Shown in pieces: positions 54,442-63,950 of a DNA stretch of 64,000 bases. Under the pieces are notes generated by a model. It was not told where the DNA came from. It saw nothing but the letters and a program-made list of their open reading frames with translations, and did no database searches. The stretch comes from Candidatus Defluviibacterium haderslevense. Its GTDB lineage: Bacteria; Bacteroidota; Bacteroidia; Chitinophagales; Saprospiraceae. The stretch is taken from contig JADJRL010000003.1 in assembly GCA_016712225.1 (NCBI GenBank), forward strand, positions 641,001-705,000, given 5' to 3'. A program made the translations under genes and the position numbers. Position 1 is the first letter of the stretch, and each line of letters begins with the position of its first letter.

Positions 54442-55407
54442 TTATTCAAATGGATGTCTTGATAATGGCTTTGAAGCAAAAGGATGATAATCGCCAACCA
54501 ATCCAACAGGTTGAGCATTGCGAATATTATGCACGGTCTCAATGGATTGTTTGGATTCATTCAATCCAAATCCATTTCCATTTAAAATTTCTTGATATGA
54601 AACTGTGTGTAAGTCACCAAAACCTTCACTAAATTCAAATTCTTCTCCACCAATTTGAAGTGAACGAAATGTTTTTTTTCCGGCATCTAATAACTCTTGT
54701 GGGAGTGTTTGTTCATTAATACTTAAAAAATATCGAACTCTGGCTTGTTCATATTCCAGATATCCGGCGACGCGATCGTGTTGTTGGACGTGTACTATAT
54801 TCTGTTGTACTTTTCCAAACAACCAACCCAATAAATCATAAAAATGCACACCAATATTTGTTGCAATTCCTCCGGATTTTTGCAAATCTCCTTTCCATGA
54901 AGTAAAATACCATTTACCTCGGGAGGTGATATAAACTAAATCAACTTCATATTTATGGAGCGCATTTTCAGATTGAATTTTTTTTCGTAATTCTTGTACT
55001 TTGGGATGTAATCGCAATTGAAGAATAGTATTTACTTTCTTGTTGGTCTCCAATTCTATTTCTTGTAATGCATCGATATTCCAAGGATTGAGCACTAAGG
55101 GTTTTTCACAAATAACATCTGCACCCAATCTTAATCCAAATCGCATGTGAGAGTCGTGCAAATAATTTGGTGAACAAATGCTCATAAAATCAACTGGTTG
55201 TTGTGCTCTTTTTAATTTCTCCAAATGACGATCAAATCTTTCGAATTCCGTAAAAAAATCTGCCCCGGGAAAATAACTATCCATTATACCTACAGAATCA
55301 TTTTTATCTATAGCTGCTACCAGGTTATTTCCTGTTTCCTTAATAGCTTTCATATGACGAGGTGCGATATAACCTCCTGCACCAATTAATGCGAATCGTT
55401 TACTCAT
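54442..55407 (-). CDS. wbpB: Gfo/Idh/MocA oxidoreductase, WbpB/WlbA-like
   Basis: A 321-residue protein. A Rossmann motif (ALIGAGGYIAPRHMKAIKETG) and SICSPNYLHDSHMRFGLRLGADVICEKPLVLNP (~95-127) give the NAD site and the EKP catalytic lysine. The wording is that of WlbA/WbpB, which oxidises C3 of UDP-GlcNAcA to the 3-keto sugar. It overlaps the acetyltransferase by 4 bp (ATGA), so the two are translationally coupled. The aminotransferase and acetyltransferase that act next in the pathway are directly upstream. Confidence 0.85.
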   Translation of the reverse strand: MSKRFALIGAGGYIAPRHMKAIKETGNNLVAAIDKNDSVGIMDSYFPGADFFTEFERFDRHLEKLKRAQQPVDFMSICSPNYLHDSHMRFGLRLGADVICEKPLVLNPWNIDALQEIELETNKKVNTILQLRLHPKVQELRKKIQSENALHKYEVDLVYITSRGKWYFTSWKGDLQKSGGIATNIGVHFYDLLGWLFGKVQQNIVHVQQHDRVAGYLEYEQARVRYFLSINEQTLPQELLDAGKKTFRSLQIGGEEFEFSEGFGDLHTVSYQEILNGNGFGLNESKQSIETVHNIRNAQPVGLVGDYHPFASKPLSRHPFE

Positions 55408-55988
55408 ATCACTTGAATTACTCTACCATTTTCTAATTTATATTGTTCATTGGATTCCGGACAGATAGCAAATCCATTTTTGTCAAAAATTAATTTGTGC
55501 CCGAAAGCACTCATCCATCCTGTCTGTTTTGCTGGATTTCCCATTACCAAGGCATAATCCGGAACTTCTTTGGTGACTACAGCTCCGGCTCCAATAAATG
55601 CATACTTTCCAATATTATTTCCACATACTATTGTAGCATTCGCACCAATAGAAGCGCCTTTTCGAACGATGGTTTTTGCGTATTCACTTTTGCGATTTAC
55701 CGCACTCCTTGGATTAATGACATTCGTAAAAACCATGGAAGGGCCGAGAAAAACATCATCTTCACAAATCACACCTGTATAAATGGAAACGTTATTTTGA
55801 ATTTTTACATTATCTCCTAAAATCACTTCCGGAGAGATTACAACATTCTGACCAATATTGCACCTATTCCCAATTTTACAATGTGACATGATATGACTAA
55901 AATGCCATATTTTAGTGCCAGCACCAATCTCACATCCTTCATCGACATAAGCACTTTCATGGACAAAATAAATAGGATCCTGATTCAT
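55404..55988 (-). CDS. wbpD: Left-handed beta-helix N-acetyltransferase, WbpD/WlbB-like
   Basis: A 194-residue hexapeptide-repeat protein (GAGTKIWHFSHIMSHCKIGNRCNIGQNVVISPEVILGDNVKIQNN). The section FTNVINPRSAVNRKSEYAKTIVRKGASIGANATIVCG is characteristic of WbpD/WlbB, which acetylates the 3-amino group of UDP-GlcNAc3NA from acetyl-CoA. It overlaps the oxidoreductase start by 4 bp and lies 9 bp after the aminotransferase. Confidence 0.9.
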   Translation of the reverse strand: MNQDPIYFVHESAYVDEGCEIGAGTKIWHFSHIMSHCKIGNRCNIGQNVVISPEVILGDNVKIQNNVSIYTGVICEDDVFLGPSMVFTNVINPRSAVNRKSEYAKTIVRKGASIGANATIVCGNNIGKYAFIGAGAVVTKEVPDYALVMGNPAKQTGWMSAFGHKLIFDKNGFAICPESNEQYKLENGRVIQVI

Positions 55989-55997
55989 TATTCTGAT

Positions 55998-57122
55998 TTA
56001 AAAAAAAGAAAGCACTGCTTGAATGATTTCATATTGAATAGCAGGTGTCATTTCAGTGTGTATAGCCAATGAAATCACCTCTTTACATAATTGTTCTGTT
56101 ACGGGTAAAAAATCTATACTTCCTCTGAAAGGTGCAAAAGCTTTTTGCTTATACAAGGGTACAGGATAATAAATGGCGCAAGGAATACCTTTCAGCGTTA
56201 AATATTCTTTTAATGCGTCTCTCGTACCATTCGTAATTCTCATTGTGTATTGATGAAAAATATGATCACTATGCTTTGATCTTCGAGGAGTTATTATATG
56301 TGGATGATTAGCAAATGCCCTGTCATAATAATTTGCTGCTTCATTTCTTGCACGAGCATATTCATCAAGATGTTTTAATTTGATATCCAATATTGCAGCT
56401 TGTATAGTATCCAAGCGGGAGTTAACGCCTACCACCTCATGATAATACTGTACTGATTGTCCATGATTGGCGATCATGGTCATCTTTTTTGCCAATGCAT
56501 CATCATTGGTAAAAATAGCTCCGCCATCACCATAACATCCTAAATTTTTTGATGGAAAAAAAGATGTGGTTCCAATGTGTCCAATACCACCTGCTCGTTG
56601 TTTCTGACCATTAGCATGTTGATAATAAGCACCAATGGCTTGAGCATTATCTTCTACTACATAGATCCCATACTCTTGAGCAATGGACATAATTTCATCC
56701 ATTTGGGCGCATTGACCAAATAAATGAACCGGCACAATAGCTTTAGTACGAGGCGTAATAGCTGCTCTGATTCCTTCAACATCAATATTAAAATCATCCA
56801 TTCGCACATCCACCATAATTGGTTTCAATTGAAGCAAAGCAATCACTTCTGCTGTAGCAACATAGGTAAATGCAGGAACTATGACTTCGTCACCCGGTTG
56901 TAATTCCAATGCCATTAATGCAATCTGCAAAGCATCTGTACCATTTGCACACGGAATGACATGGTTGACTCCTAAATACTGTTCTAGATTATGTTTAAAT
57001 GTTTTTATCGGAGCTCCTCCAATAAAAGAAGTGGAAGCAATCACATCCAATACTGCTTGATCTATTTCTGTTTTGATTTTAGCATATTGGGATGCAAGAT
57101 CCACCATTTGTAATTTTGCCAT
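55998..57122 (-). CDS. wbpE: DegT/DnrJ/EryC1/StrS sugar aminotransferase, WbpE/WlbC-like
   Basis: A 374-residue PLP enzyme. The internal-aldimine lysine is K192 in TTSFFPSKNLGCYGDGGAIF, with VVEDNAQAIGA (~154-164) and PCANGTDALQIALMAL (~57-72) around the cofactor. With WbpB and WbpD homologues adjacent, it most likely transaminates the 3-keto sugar to UDP-GlcNAc3NA using glutamate. It sits 9 bp after the UDP-glucose dehydrogenase gene. Confidence 0.9.
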   Translation of the reverse strand: MAKLQMVDLASQYAKIKTEIDQAVLDVIASTSFIGGAPIKTFKHNLEQYLGVNHVIPCANGTDALQIALMALELQPGDEVIVPAFTYVATAEVIALLQLKPIMVDVRMDDFNIDVEGIRAAITPRTKAIVPVHLFGQCAQMDEIMSIAQEYGIYVVEDNAQAIGAYYQHANGQKQRAGGIGHIGTTSFFPSKNLGCYGDGGAIFTNDDALAKKMTMIANHGQSVQYYHEVVGVNSRLDTIQAAILDIKLKHLDEYARARNEAANYYDRAFANHPHIITPRRSKHSDHIFHQYTMRITNGTRDALKEYLTLKGIPCAIYYPVPLYKQKAFAPFRGSIDFLPVTEQLCKEVISLAIHTEMTPAIQYEIIQAVLSFF

Positions 57123-57131
57123 ATTGTATAT

Positions 57132-58436
57132 TTAATTTCTTCCGATACTAAAATAATTTATTCCTAATGATTTTATTTTTTCAGGTTCATATAAATTGCG
57201 ACCATCGAAAATAACTGCTTGATTCATTCTCGATTTGATCTCATCAAATTCCGGCGACCTGAAGACACTCCATTCTGTTATTATTGCTAAGGCATCAGCC
57301 TGATCTAAAATTTGATACATATGTTCCCCATATTGGATTCGCGATCCAAATATATGTTTAACATGATTCATTGCTTCAGGATCATAACAACTAATTTGAG
57401 CACCTGCGTCAAGTAATGCTTCTATTATGTCAAGGGCAGGAGCATCTCTAATATCATCTGTATTTGGTTTGAATGCTAAACCCCAAACCGCGATTTTCTT
57501 ATTCTTTAGATCTCCTTTAAAAAATCGAATAATTTTATCACTTAAAATTCTTTTCTGGATAGCATTAACTTCCATAACTGATTTAAGAATTTTAAATGAA
57601 TAGTCATGACTTTCTGCTATATGATTAAGTGCTTTAACATCTTTTGGAAAACAACTCCCTCCATACCCTACACCTGGAAATAAAAATCGTTTGCCTATTC
57701 GATTATCGCTTCCCATACCTATACGAACCATATCGACATTTCCTCCCGTAGCCTCACATAGATTAGCTATTTCATTCATAAAACTAATACGCGCAGCCAG
57801 GTAGGCATTGGCAGCATATTTAGTAAGTTCTGCACTGCGTAAATCCATAATATAAATGGGATTTCCCTGTCGTACAAAAGGTTCATAAAGTTCCTTCATT
57901 TTTGCAACTGCACGATCTGAATCTGCTCCAATCACGACACGATCTGGTCTTAAAAAATCATCTACAGCTACTCCCTCTCTAAGAAATTCCGGATTAGACA
58001 CCACATCAAATAAAGATGTGTCGAGATATTGTAATAAAATGTCCTTTACTTTTTCGGCTGTACCAACAGGTACTGTACTTTTATTGACAATAATCGTATA
58101 TCGCTTTATTTTTCGGGCTAGAGATTCCGCTACACTCAATACATAACTCAAGTCAGCTGAACCATCTTCACCCGGAGGTGTAGGCAAAGCTAAAAAAATA
58201 ATTTCTGCAAAATCAACAAGTGTATCCAGATTAGATGTAATTTCTAATCGTTGATCATGAGTATTACGATCAAATAATAATTCCAAACCTGGTTCAAAAA
58301 TAGGGATTTTACCTGCTTTCAATTGACTCACTTTGGCTTCATTATTATCCATACAAATAACATGATTCCCGGTCTCTGCAAAACAAGTCCCTGTTACCAA
58401 TCCAACATATCCAGTCCCTATTACTCCTATTTTCAT
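57132..58436 (-). CDS. ugd: UDP-glucose 6-dehydrogenase
   Basis: A 434-residue NAD-dependent dehydrogenase with GVIGTGYVGLVTGTCFAE at the N-terminus and catalytic C262 in GVGYGGSCFPKDVKAL. The NAD-binding C-terminal domain includes IAVWGLAFKPNTDDIRDAP. It oxidises UDP-glucose twice to UDP-glucuronate. The GTGYVGL...GGSCFPKD wording separates it from the second, WbpA-like dehydrogenase immediately upstream (9 bp), so the operon can supply two different uronic acids. Confidence 0.92.
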   Translation of the reverse strand: MKIGVIGTGYVGLVTGTCFAETGNHVICMDNNEAKVSQLKAGKIPIFEPGLELLFDRNTHDQRLEITSNLDTLVDFAEIIFLALPTPPGEDGSADLSYVLSVAESLARKIKRYTIIVNKSTVPVGTAEKVKDILLQYLDTSLFDVVSNPEFLREGVAVDDFLRPDRVVIGADSDRAVAKMKELYEPFVRQGNPIYIMDLRSAELTKYAANAYLAARISFMNEIANLCEATGGNVDMVRIGMGSDNRIGKRFLFPGVGYGGSCFPKDVKALNHIAESHDYSFKILKSVMEVNAIQKRILSDKIIRFFKGDLKNKKIAVWGLAFKPNTDDIRDAPALDIIEALLDAGAQISCYDPEAMNHVKHIFGSRIQYGEHMYQILDQADALAIITEWSVFRSPEFDEIKSRMNQAVIFDGRNLYEPEKIKSLGINYFSIGRN

Positions 58437-58445
58437 AATATTACT

Positions 58446-59735
58446 TTATAAGCGCCAATAATGCACTGAATCGTCAGGTCTTTGATAAATACCTTTGAGG
58501 TCAATTAATATTGGATTGATGTTCATTATTTTTTTAAAATCTTCAATTGTTAAGTGTTTATACTCATCATGTGCAACAGCAACTACCACAGCGTCATAAT
58601 TGGATTCAATTTGATTCTTTAATTGAATATTATACTCATGTAGCACTTCATCAGAACAAGCGCAAGAATCCACCAAATCCATTTTAATGGAATATGCAGC
58701 TAATTCATGATATAAATCAGCAACTTTAGAATTACGAATGTCAGATACATTTTCTTTGAATGTAATTCCCAAAATAAGTACTTTACATTGTTTAAGATTT
58801 TTATCCTTTGAAATTAATAATTGTACTAATTTTTTAGCTACAAAAGCGGGCATTTGATCGTTGATTCGTCGGCCACTCAAAATGACTTCAGGATCATAGC
58901 CCAATTCTTTCGATTTATGCAGTAAATAATAAGGATCGACACCAATACAATGTCCACCCACTAAACCTGGATAAAATTTCAAAAAATTCCATTTAGTTCC
59001 TGCTGCCTCCAAAACTTCCCTTGTATCAATGCCCATGCGGTCAAAAATAATGGATAGTTCATTCATGAATGAAATGTTCAAATCACGTTGGGTATTTTCA
59101 ATGACTTTAGCAGCTTCTGCTACTTTAATACTTGTAGCTTTATAGATTCCAGCTTTTATTATTGCACTATAAACCTTAGCGACTTCTTCTGTTGCTTCAG
59201 GATCACTGCCGGATACAATTTTTAAAATATGCTCTACTGTTCTTTCTTTATCCCCCGGATTAATCCGTTCAGGTGAATATCCCAGTTTGAAGTCAGGACC
59301 AAAAGTAAGACCTGACTCTAATTCTAAAACCGGCTTACAGTCTTCTTCAGTGCAACCAGGGTAAACTGTGGATTCATAAACTACATAATCTCCTTTTTTA
59401 AGCACTTTACCTACAGTGTGTGATGCCCCTAATATTGGCTTAAGATCTGGCACCTTATGTTCATCCACCGGTGTCGGAACTGCCACAATGTAAAAGCTGG
59501 CTTTAGCCAAAATATCAAGGGATGTTGTAAATTCAATATCAACATTTTCAAAAGCAGTACTCAATAATTCCTTAGAAGGATCTATTTTGTTTTTCATCAT
59601 ATCAATTCTTTTTTGATTGATATCGAAGCCGATGACTTTAAACTTCTTAGCAAAAACTAAGGCCAAAGGAAGACCGACATATCCTAATCCAACGACTGCA
59701 ATTGATTTCTTTTTTTCTAATAAATCCTGATACAT
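58446..59735 (-). CDS. wbpA: UDP-N-acetyl-D-glucosamine 6-dehydrogenase, WbpA/VipA-like
   Basis: A 429-residue nucleotide-sugar dehydrogenase: VVGLGYVGLPLALVFAKKF (~14-32), YESTVYPGCTEEDC, GYSPERINPGDKERT and catalytic C263 in VGGHCIGVDPYYLLHKS, the wording of the WbpA/VipA/WecC branch. It would oxidise UDP-GlcNAc (or UDP-ManNAc/GalNAc) to the uronate. It is the first gene of the minus-strand polysaccharide operon; metF lies 70 bp upstream on the same strand, so the operon promoter could be in that gap, although no clear TAnnTTTG box was found there. Confidence 0.9.
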   Translation of the reverse strand: MYQDLLEKKKSIAVVGLGYVGLPLALVFAKKFKVIGFDINQKRIDMMKNKIDPSKELLSTAFENVDIEFTTSLDILAKASFYIVAVPTPVDEHKVPDLKPILGASHTVGKVLKKGDYVVYESTVYPGCTEEDCKPVLELESGLTFGPDFKLGYSPERINPGDKERTVEHILKIVSGSDPEATEEVAKVYSAIIKAGIYKATSIKVAEAAKVIENTQRDLNISFMNELSIIFDRMGIDTREVLEAAGTKWNFLKFYPGLVGGHCIGVDPYYLLHKSKELGYDPEVILSGRRINDQMPAFVAKKLVQLLISKDKNLKQCKVLILGITFKENVSDIRNSKVADLYHELAAYSIKMDLVDSCACSDEVLHEYNIQLKNQIESNYDAVVVAVAHDEYKHLTIEDFKKIMNINPILIDLKGIYQRPDDSVHYWRL

Positions 59736-59805
59736 GAATACTAATTTATACGATCACACATGCCTAAACGAAATTCCTAAATTTATGGTATTTGTGAGTT
59801 AAAAT

Positions 59806-60762
59806 TTACATAATTTGTTTTACTATTTTACTGATGACTTCACGATCGCTCATGGTATAATAATGTATGCATGGCACACCAGCTTTTTTAAGTTCTATAG
59901 ACTGATGCACACACCACTCTATTCCAGCTTCTTTAATGGCTTCATCTGATTTTGCTTTTTGTATTGACTTTACTAAATCATTTGGCATTTCAATAAAAAA
60001 ATTTCGAGGAATGGCTGTCAATTGATATTTCTTAGTTATGGGTTTGATGCCAGGTACTATAGGAACATCGATACCCTCTTCTCTACACAATTTGACGTAA
60101 TCAAAATACTTTTGGTTGTCAAAAAACATTTGCGTCACAATATAATCTCCTCCTGCATCCATTTTTTTCTTTAGAAATTTCAAATCAGATTTTAAACTTG
60201 GAGATTCAAAATGCTTTTCAGGATAACCGGCTACACCAATGCAAAAGTCAACAGGGGAACCGTTAGAGATATTACTATCTAAATAAATGCCTTGATTCAT
60301 TGAATCTATCTGTTTGATCAAATCAATAGCATGCTCATGCCCACCAGTTTCGGGTATAAATTTATCATCAAATTTTCGTGCATCACCTCTTAATGCCAAC
60401 ACATTGTTAATCTGAAGAAAATGCAAATCAATTAATGCGTTTTCTGTATCCTCTTTAGTAAATCCACCACATATTAAATGGGGCACTGCTTCGACTTTGT
60501 AACGGTTCATGATTGCCGCACAAATACCAACGGTACCAGGACGTTTTCGAATGGCAATTTTCTGATAATAACCACTCGGTTGTAGATTATAAATAAACTC
60601 CTCTCGATGGTATGTAACATCAATAAAAGGAGGTTGAAATTCCATGAGTGGATCTAATTGATCGAATAATGAATGGATACTACCTCCTTTGAGTGGAGGT
60701 AATACTTCAAAAGACACTAACGTTTTGCCTTTTGCTTTTTCAAAATATTCTGTAACTTTCAT
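59806..60762 (-). CDS. metF: Methylenetetrahydrofolate reductase [NAD(P)H]
   Basis: A 318-residue flavoprotein with a TIM barrel. VSFEVLPPLKGGS (E19) holds the conserved acid; FIDVTYHREE, LALRGDARKF and GDYIVTQMFFDNQKYFDYV are family signatures. It reduces 5,10-methylene-THF to 5-methyl-THF for methionine synthesis. It lies between lgt (73 bp) and the polysaccharide operon (70 bp), all in the same direction. Confidence 0.95.
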   Translation of the reverse strand: MKVTEYFEKAKGKTLVSFEVLPPLKGGSIHSLFDQLDPLMEFQPPFIDVTYHREEFIYNLQPSGYYQKIAIRKRPGTVGICAAIMNRYKVEAVPHLICGGFTKEDTENALIDLHFLQINNVLALRGDARKFDDKFIPETGGHEHAIDLIKQIDSMNQGIYLDSNISNGSPVDFCIGVAGYPEKHFESPSLKSDLKFLKKKMDAGGDYIVTQMFFDNQKYFDYVKLCREEGIDVPIVPGIKPITKKYQLTAIPRNFFIEMPNDLVKSIQKAKSDEAIKEAGIEWCVHQSIELKKAGVPCIHYYTMSDREVISKIVKQIM

Positions 60763-60835
60763 ACTTTTAATAACAATTATTCGTGATTATGTTTCGACAA
60801 AATGAAATTCTTAAATAATCTTTTTATGTAAAAAA

Positions 60836-61990
60836 TTATTGAATTTTTTTACGCCAAAAAATAACAATTCCAATGATGCCCGTAAAAATTAACAACAATG
60901 CAATGCCTTGAGACATTGAAGGATTCATTCCCAATATATTGTATCTTGGATTCACTCGTATCATTTCAATAAAAAACCGCTCAATGCCATTCAATAAGGC
61001 ATAGATAAAAAAGAGCACACCTGCATATGGAATTCGTGTCCGAAGAAACCATAATATACCTGTAATCAATAATGCCAAAATGGATTCATATAAAGGGGTA
61101 GGAAACACTTTAGGTATTAATTCAGTACAATAATGCCAAGTGCATCCTTCTATTTTGACTCCTTCTTCGATTACATTATGTGGATATGAAAACGCCCACC
61201 AGGAGTCCGGAAGCAAAAACCATCCTGGTTTAGCCATCTCATTGACAATTCCCCAATCCCCGTCTCCTGAAATATGACAGCCCATTCTTCCAACACAATA
61301 ACCAATCATTAATGTTGGTGCAATCGCGTCCATCATATGAATGGGATGTAAACCTTTAGATTTAACATAACGAAATACTATAATAAAGGCTAAAATTAAC
61401 CCACCGTATATAGTCAATCCACTTCCAGAAAAAAAAGTACCTATGGGATCTCTAAAGAAATCACCAAGATTCTCCAATATGGAAAATAATTTCGATCCAA
61501 TAATACCCGATAAAGCAGCAATACCTGTAATATCGAAAAGCCTTGATTGCGGTGTAATGAATACATCTTTTCTCTGAATCTCTTTATCTTTTTGTTGATT
61601 CATTTTATAAATCCAATATCCTGCAGTAAGTACAGCAAATCCTAATCCCCAAAACCAATTCCCATTTAGTGAAAAAATGGCCTTCTCTGGACTGGATTTG
61701 AATGCTGCAAAATCGGAAACGATTAGACCTAATTTAAAACCAAAAAGAAAATTTACAAAGGTTTGAATACCAATTTCCTGCCAATCAATGGGTTTATAAA
61801 CGATAATGTTCTCCATTCGACCTACAATTTGGCCTGATTTTTCCTTTCGTTTTAATTCTAAATACAATAAATACCCGCTGGCTAGGAAGGAAAACCCTAA
61901 AAACAAGCCAAAACTCTTGATAATCGAAAAAGCATTATCAGGCTGGGTACCTATCAATGCGTGTAAAATGTAAGATAAATCTGGATACAT
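60836..61990 (-). CDS. lgt: Prolipoprotein diacylglyceryl transferase
   Basis: A 384-residue membrane protein with about eight to nine helices. The key region GYCVGRMGCHISGDGDWG (R235, H239, D243) and the C-terminal GIERFFIEMIRVNPRYNILG match Bacteroidota Lgt, which is longer than the ~290-residue E. coli enzyme because of an extended N-terminal and central region. It moves diacylglycerol to the lipobox cysteine of prelipoproteins, several of which are encoded in this window (18314, 20722). Confidence 0.93.
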   Translation of the reverse strand: MYPDLSYILHALIGTQPDNAFSIIKSFGLFLGFSFLASGYLLYLELKRKEKSGQIVGRMENIIVYKPIDWQEIGIQTFVNFLFGFKLGLIVSDFAAFKSSPEKAIFSLNGNWFWGLGFAVLTAGYWIYKMNQQKDKEIQRKDVFITPQSRLFDITGIAALSGIIGSKLFSILENLGDFFRDPIGTFFSGSGLTIYGGLILAFIIVFRYVKSKGLHPIHMMDAIAPTLMIGYCVGRMGCHISGDGDWGIVNEMAKPGWFLLPDSWWAFSYPHNVIEEGVKIEGCTWHYCTELIPKVFPTPLYESILALLITGILWFLRTRIPYAGVLFFIYALLNGIERFFIEMIRVNPRYNILGMNPSMSQGIALLLIFTGIIGIVIFWRKKIQ

Positions 61991-62096
61991 GAATTCTTTG
62001 ATTAGAACGCGGCTAAGGTAGGGGTTTTTTGGGTATAGATATGTAAAAACTTATATATAAGTATAATTTATAATATAAATATTGTTTCTTTGTATA

Positions 62097-62663
62097 ATGA
62101 AATGGATATTATCACCAATAATTGTTGTCCTTTTGAGTATTAGCGGGACTTTTGCTCAAAGTGGAGCAGTACTTTCTGTGGGTTTAAGCCTAATGGATTC
62201 GCAAAATCCTAAAGTTACCAAGAGTGGACAACATCATAACGGCTGGCATGCATCATTAACAGCTCGTTTTGGACCTGATTTTTGGTATCTAAGAACAGGA
62301 CTGGAACTTCACAAGATATCCTTGAGTTCATCCAACACCATCGAATTATTTCAAGACATTCCTCACACCTATATGCTAAAGATTCCTGTTCAAATTGGTG
62401 CACGGCTCATCAAGACCGATTTATTCAAATTAAGGTTAGCTGCAGGTGGACAAGTTAGTTATATCTCTGTCATTCAGGATAATGATCAAAATCTGAATCA
62501 TAACACCATGAGTGATTTGCAATTCGGAATTTTGGGAACTATTGGAATAGATCTGAATAACTTCACCTTAGATCTCAGTTATGAAAAAGGCATTACTGAA
62601 CTCTATACTGATACTGGTTTTGAAGCTAATTATTGGATCATGTCTGCTGGTTTTTTCTTTTAA
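62097..62663 (+). CDS. Small outer-membrane beta-barrel protein (PorT/OMP_b-brl-like)
   Basis: The ATG at 62097 gives 188 residues; a TTG at 62082 would add five. A signal peptide (WILSPIIVVLLSISGTFAQ) is followed by alternating amphipathic strands (GWHASLTARFGPDFWYLRTGLELHKI, TLDLSYEKGITELY) and an aromatic end (SAGFFF), consistent with an eight-stranded outer-membrane barrel. Function unknown. It is divergent from lgt. Confidence 0.75.
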   Translation: MKWILSPIIVVLLSISGTFAQSGAVLSVGLSLMDSQNPKVTKSGQHHNGWHASLTARFGPDFWYLRTGLELHKISLSSSNTIELFQDIPHTYMLKIPVQIGARLIKTDLFKLRLAAGGQVSYISVIQDNDQNLNHNTMSDLQFGILGTIGIDLNNFTLDLSYEKGITELYTDTGFEANYWIMSAGFFF

Positions 62664-62719
62664 ATAATTTACTTATTCTTAATATTCATTTTTTGAAACG
62701 TATTAAAACTTAGCTTCCT

Positions 62720-63115
62720 ATGCATACCCATGTTACAGCCTCAATCCAAACAGAAAATTACAAAACAATAATCAAGTCAGAACTCAATGAACTGATATCA
62801 GATGAAGCAGTCTCTGTAGGTGGCGGTGGGACCGGATTCAATCCACATGAACTTTTGGCTGCGTCACTTGCCTCTTGTACATGTATCACACTTCGAATGT
62901 ATGCAGAACGCAAACAATGGCCTATTGAAAAAATTGATGTTCAGGTTTCTATTTCAAAAGATAAAGTTTTAGCTTCTACTCACTTTGAGCGAAGTATAAC
63001 AGTACATGGTCATTTAAGTGATGAACAACGTGATCGTTTACTAGAGATTGCTAATGTATGTCCAATACATAAAACACTCAGTAATGGCATTTATATTAAT
63101 ACATCGATTTCATAA
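62720..63115 (+). CDS. OsmC family peroxiredoxin-like protein
   Basis: A 131-residue protein of the OsmC/Ohr fold: GGGGTGFNPHELLAASLASCTCITLRMYA holds the first reactive cysteine and EIANVCPIHKTLSNGI the second. The two cysteines act together to reduce organic hydroperoxides in characterised members. Length and motif spacing are normal. It is transcribed 57 bp after the beta-barrel gene on the same strand. Confidence 0.92.
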   Translation: MHTHVTASIQTENYKTIIKSELNELISDEAVSVGGGGTGFNPHELLAASLASCTCITLRMYAERKQWPIEKIDVQVSISKDKVLASTHFERSITVHGHLSDEQRDRLLEIANVCPIHKTLSNGIYINTSIS

Positions 63116-63142
63116 AATTAGAGATTTCATGTCTTCCAAATT

Positions 63143-63817
63143 ATGCGATTTAATACAATAAATTTGACCATTCAAATTGTAGATAATCAAATAAAAGTCA
63201 TTTCTACTGTAATTGGAATATTGGCATTCATTTGGTTTCTTCCAGATTCCATCATTGCGCAAAAGATAAAATATTTTGATGAAGAAAATATTGAAATCTC
63301 TAAAAAACAATATAATCATAAACTGAATTCAAAAAACTATTTAGAAATTCCTGGAGACTCAATCCATTGCATAAAATTGATAGCAAGAGCTCAAAGTGGT
63401 CAAATAGAAAATATTGCATTGTTATATCATACTTTTGAAGTCGAATTAAAACAAAAATTAGATTATAAAAAACCGCTCATTATCATATACTATCCCGGGA
63501 AAGATGCATGTAATTCAAATGGCTCACAAAATGTTGAGTATTTTGAAAAATGGTATGAAGAACTCGAATCAGGTGTATTTCAAATTACTCAGACAAAACC
63601 GATTTACATTTACAAAAAAGATGATGCCATAGAAAAATATGGCAAGCACATGGTGTGGTATAAAGACCCTTTGAATATTATTGAAAAAACTTTTTTTAAA
63701 TACTCATATCCTTGCAACAGTTTTGTTGTCATTTCTCAACAAGGACAATTTGAAAGCTATTTTGGAGAATTTCCAAAAGAATATGTGTGGAAGGCATGTC
63801 AATTTTTAAAAAATTGA
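63143..63817 (+). CDS. Membrane-anchored protein of unknown function
   Basis: A 224-residue protein from the ATG at 63143. A hydrophobic segment at ~18-38 (VISTVIGILAFIWFLPDSIIA) serves as an anchor or late signal peptide. The rest is soluble with YKKPLIIIYYPGKDACNSNGS near ~115, which resembles a thioredoxin-like strand-loop but lacks a CxxC, and a C-terminal SFVVISQQGQFESYFGEFP. I recognise no family. It is 28 bp downstream of the OsmC gene and may be co-transcribed with it. Confidence 0.6.
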   Translation: MRFNTINLTIQIVDNQIKVISTVIGILAFIWFLPDSIIAQKIKYFDEENIEISKKQYNHKLNSKNYLEIPGDSIHCIKLIARAQSGQIENIALLYHTFEVELKQKLDYKKPLIIIYYPGKDACNSNGSQNVEYFEKWYEELESGVFQITQTKPIYIYKKDDAIEKYGKHMVWYKDPLNIIEKTFFKYSYPCNSFVVISQQGQFESYFGEFPKEYVWKACQFLKN

Positions 63818-63950
63818 TGCATTATTCGTAAAACAATTATTGCTTAGTTCTGTTGATCAATAAAAAATGTTTTAGATATTTCTTTAAATAACCTTTATTA
63901 TTGGAAGTACTGAATTTATAATATTTCAATTCCATTTCATTCCATTTAAC

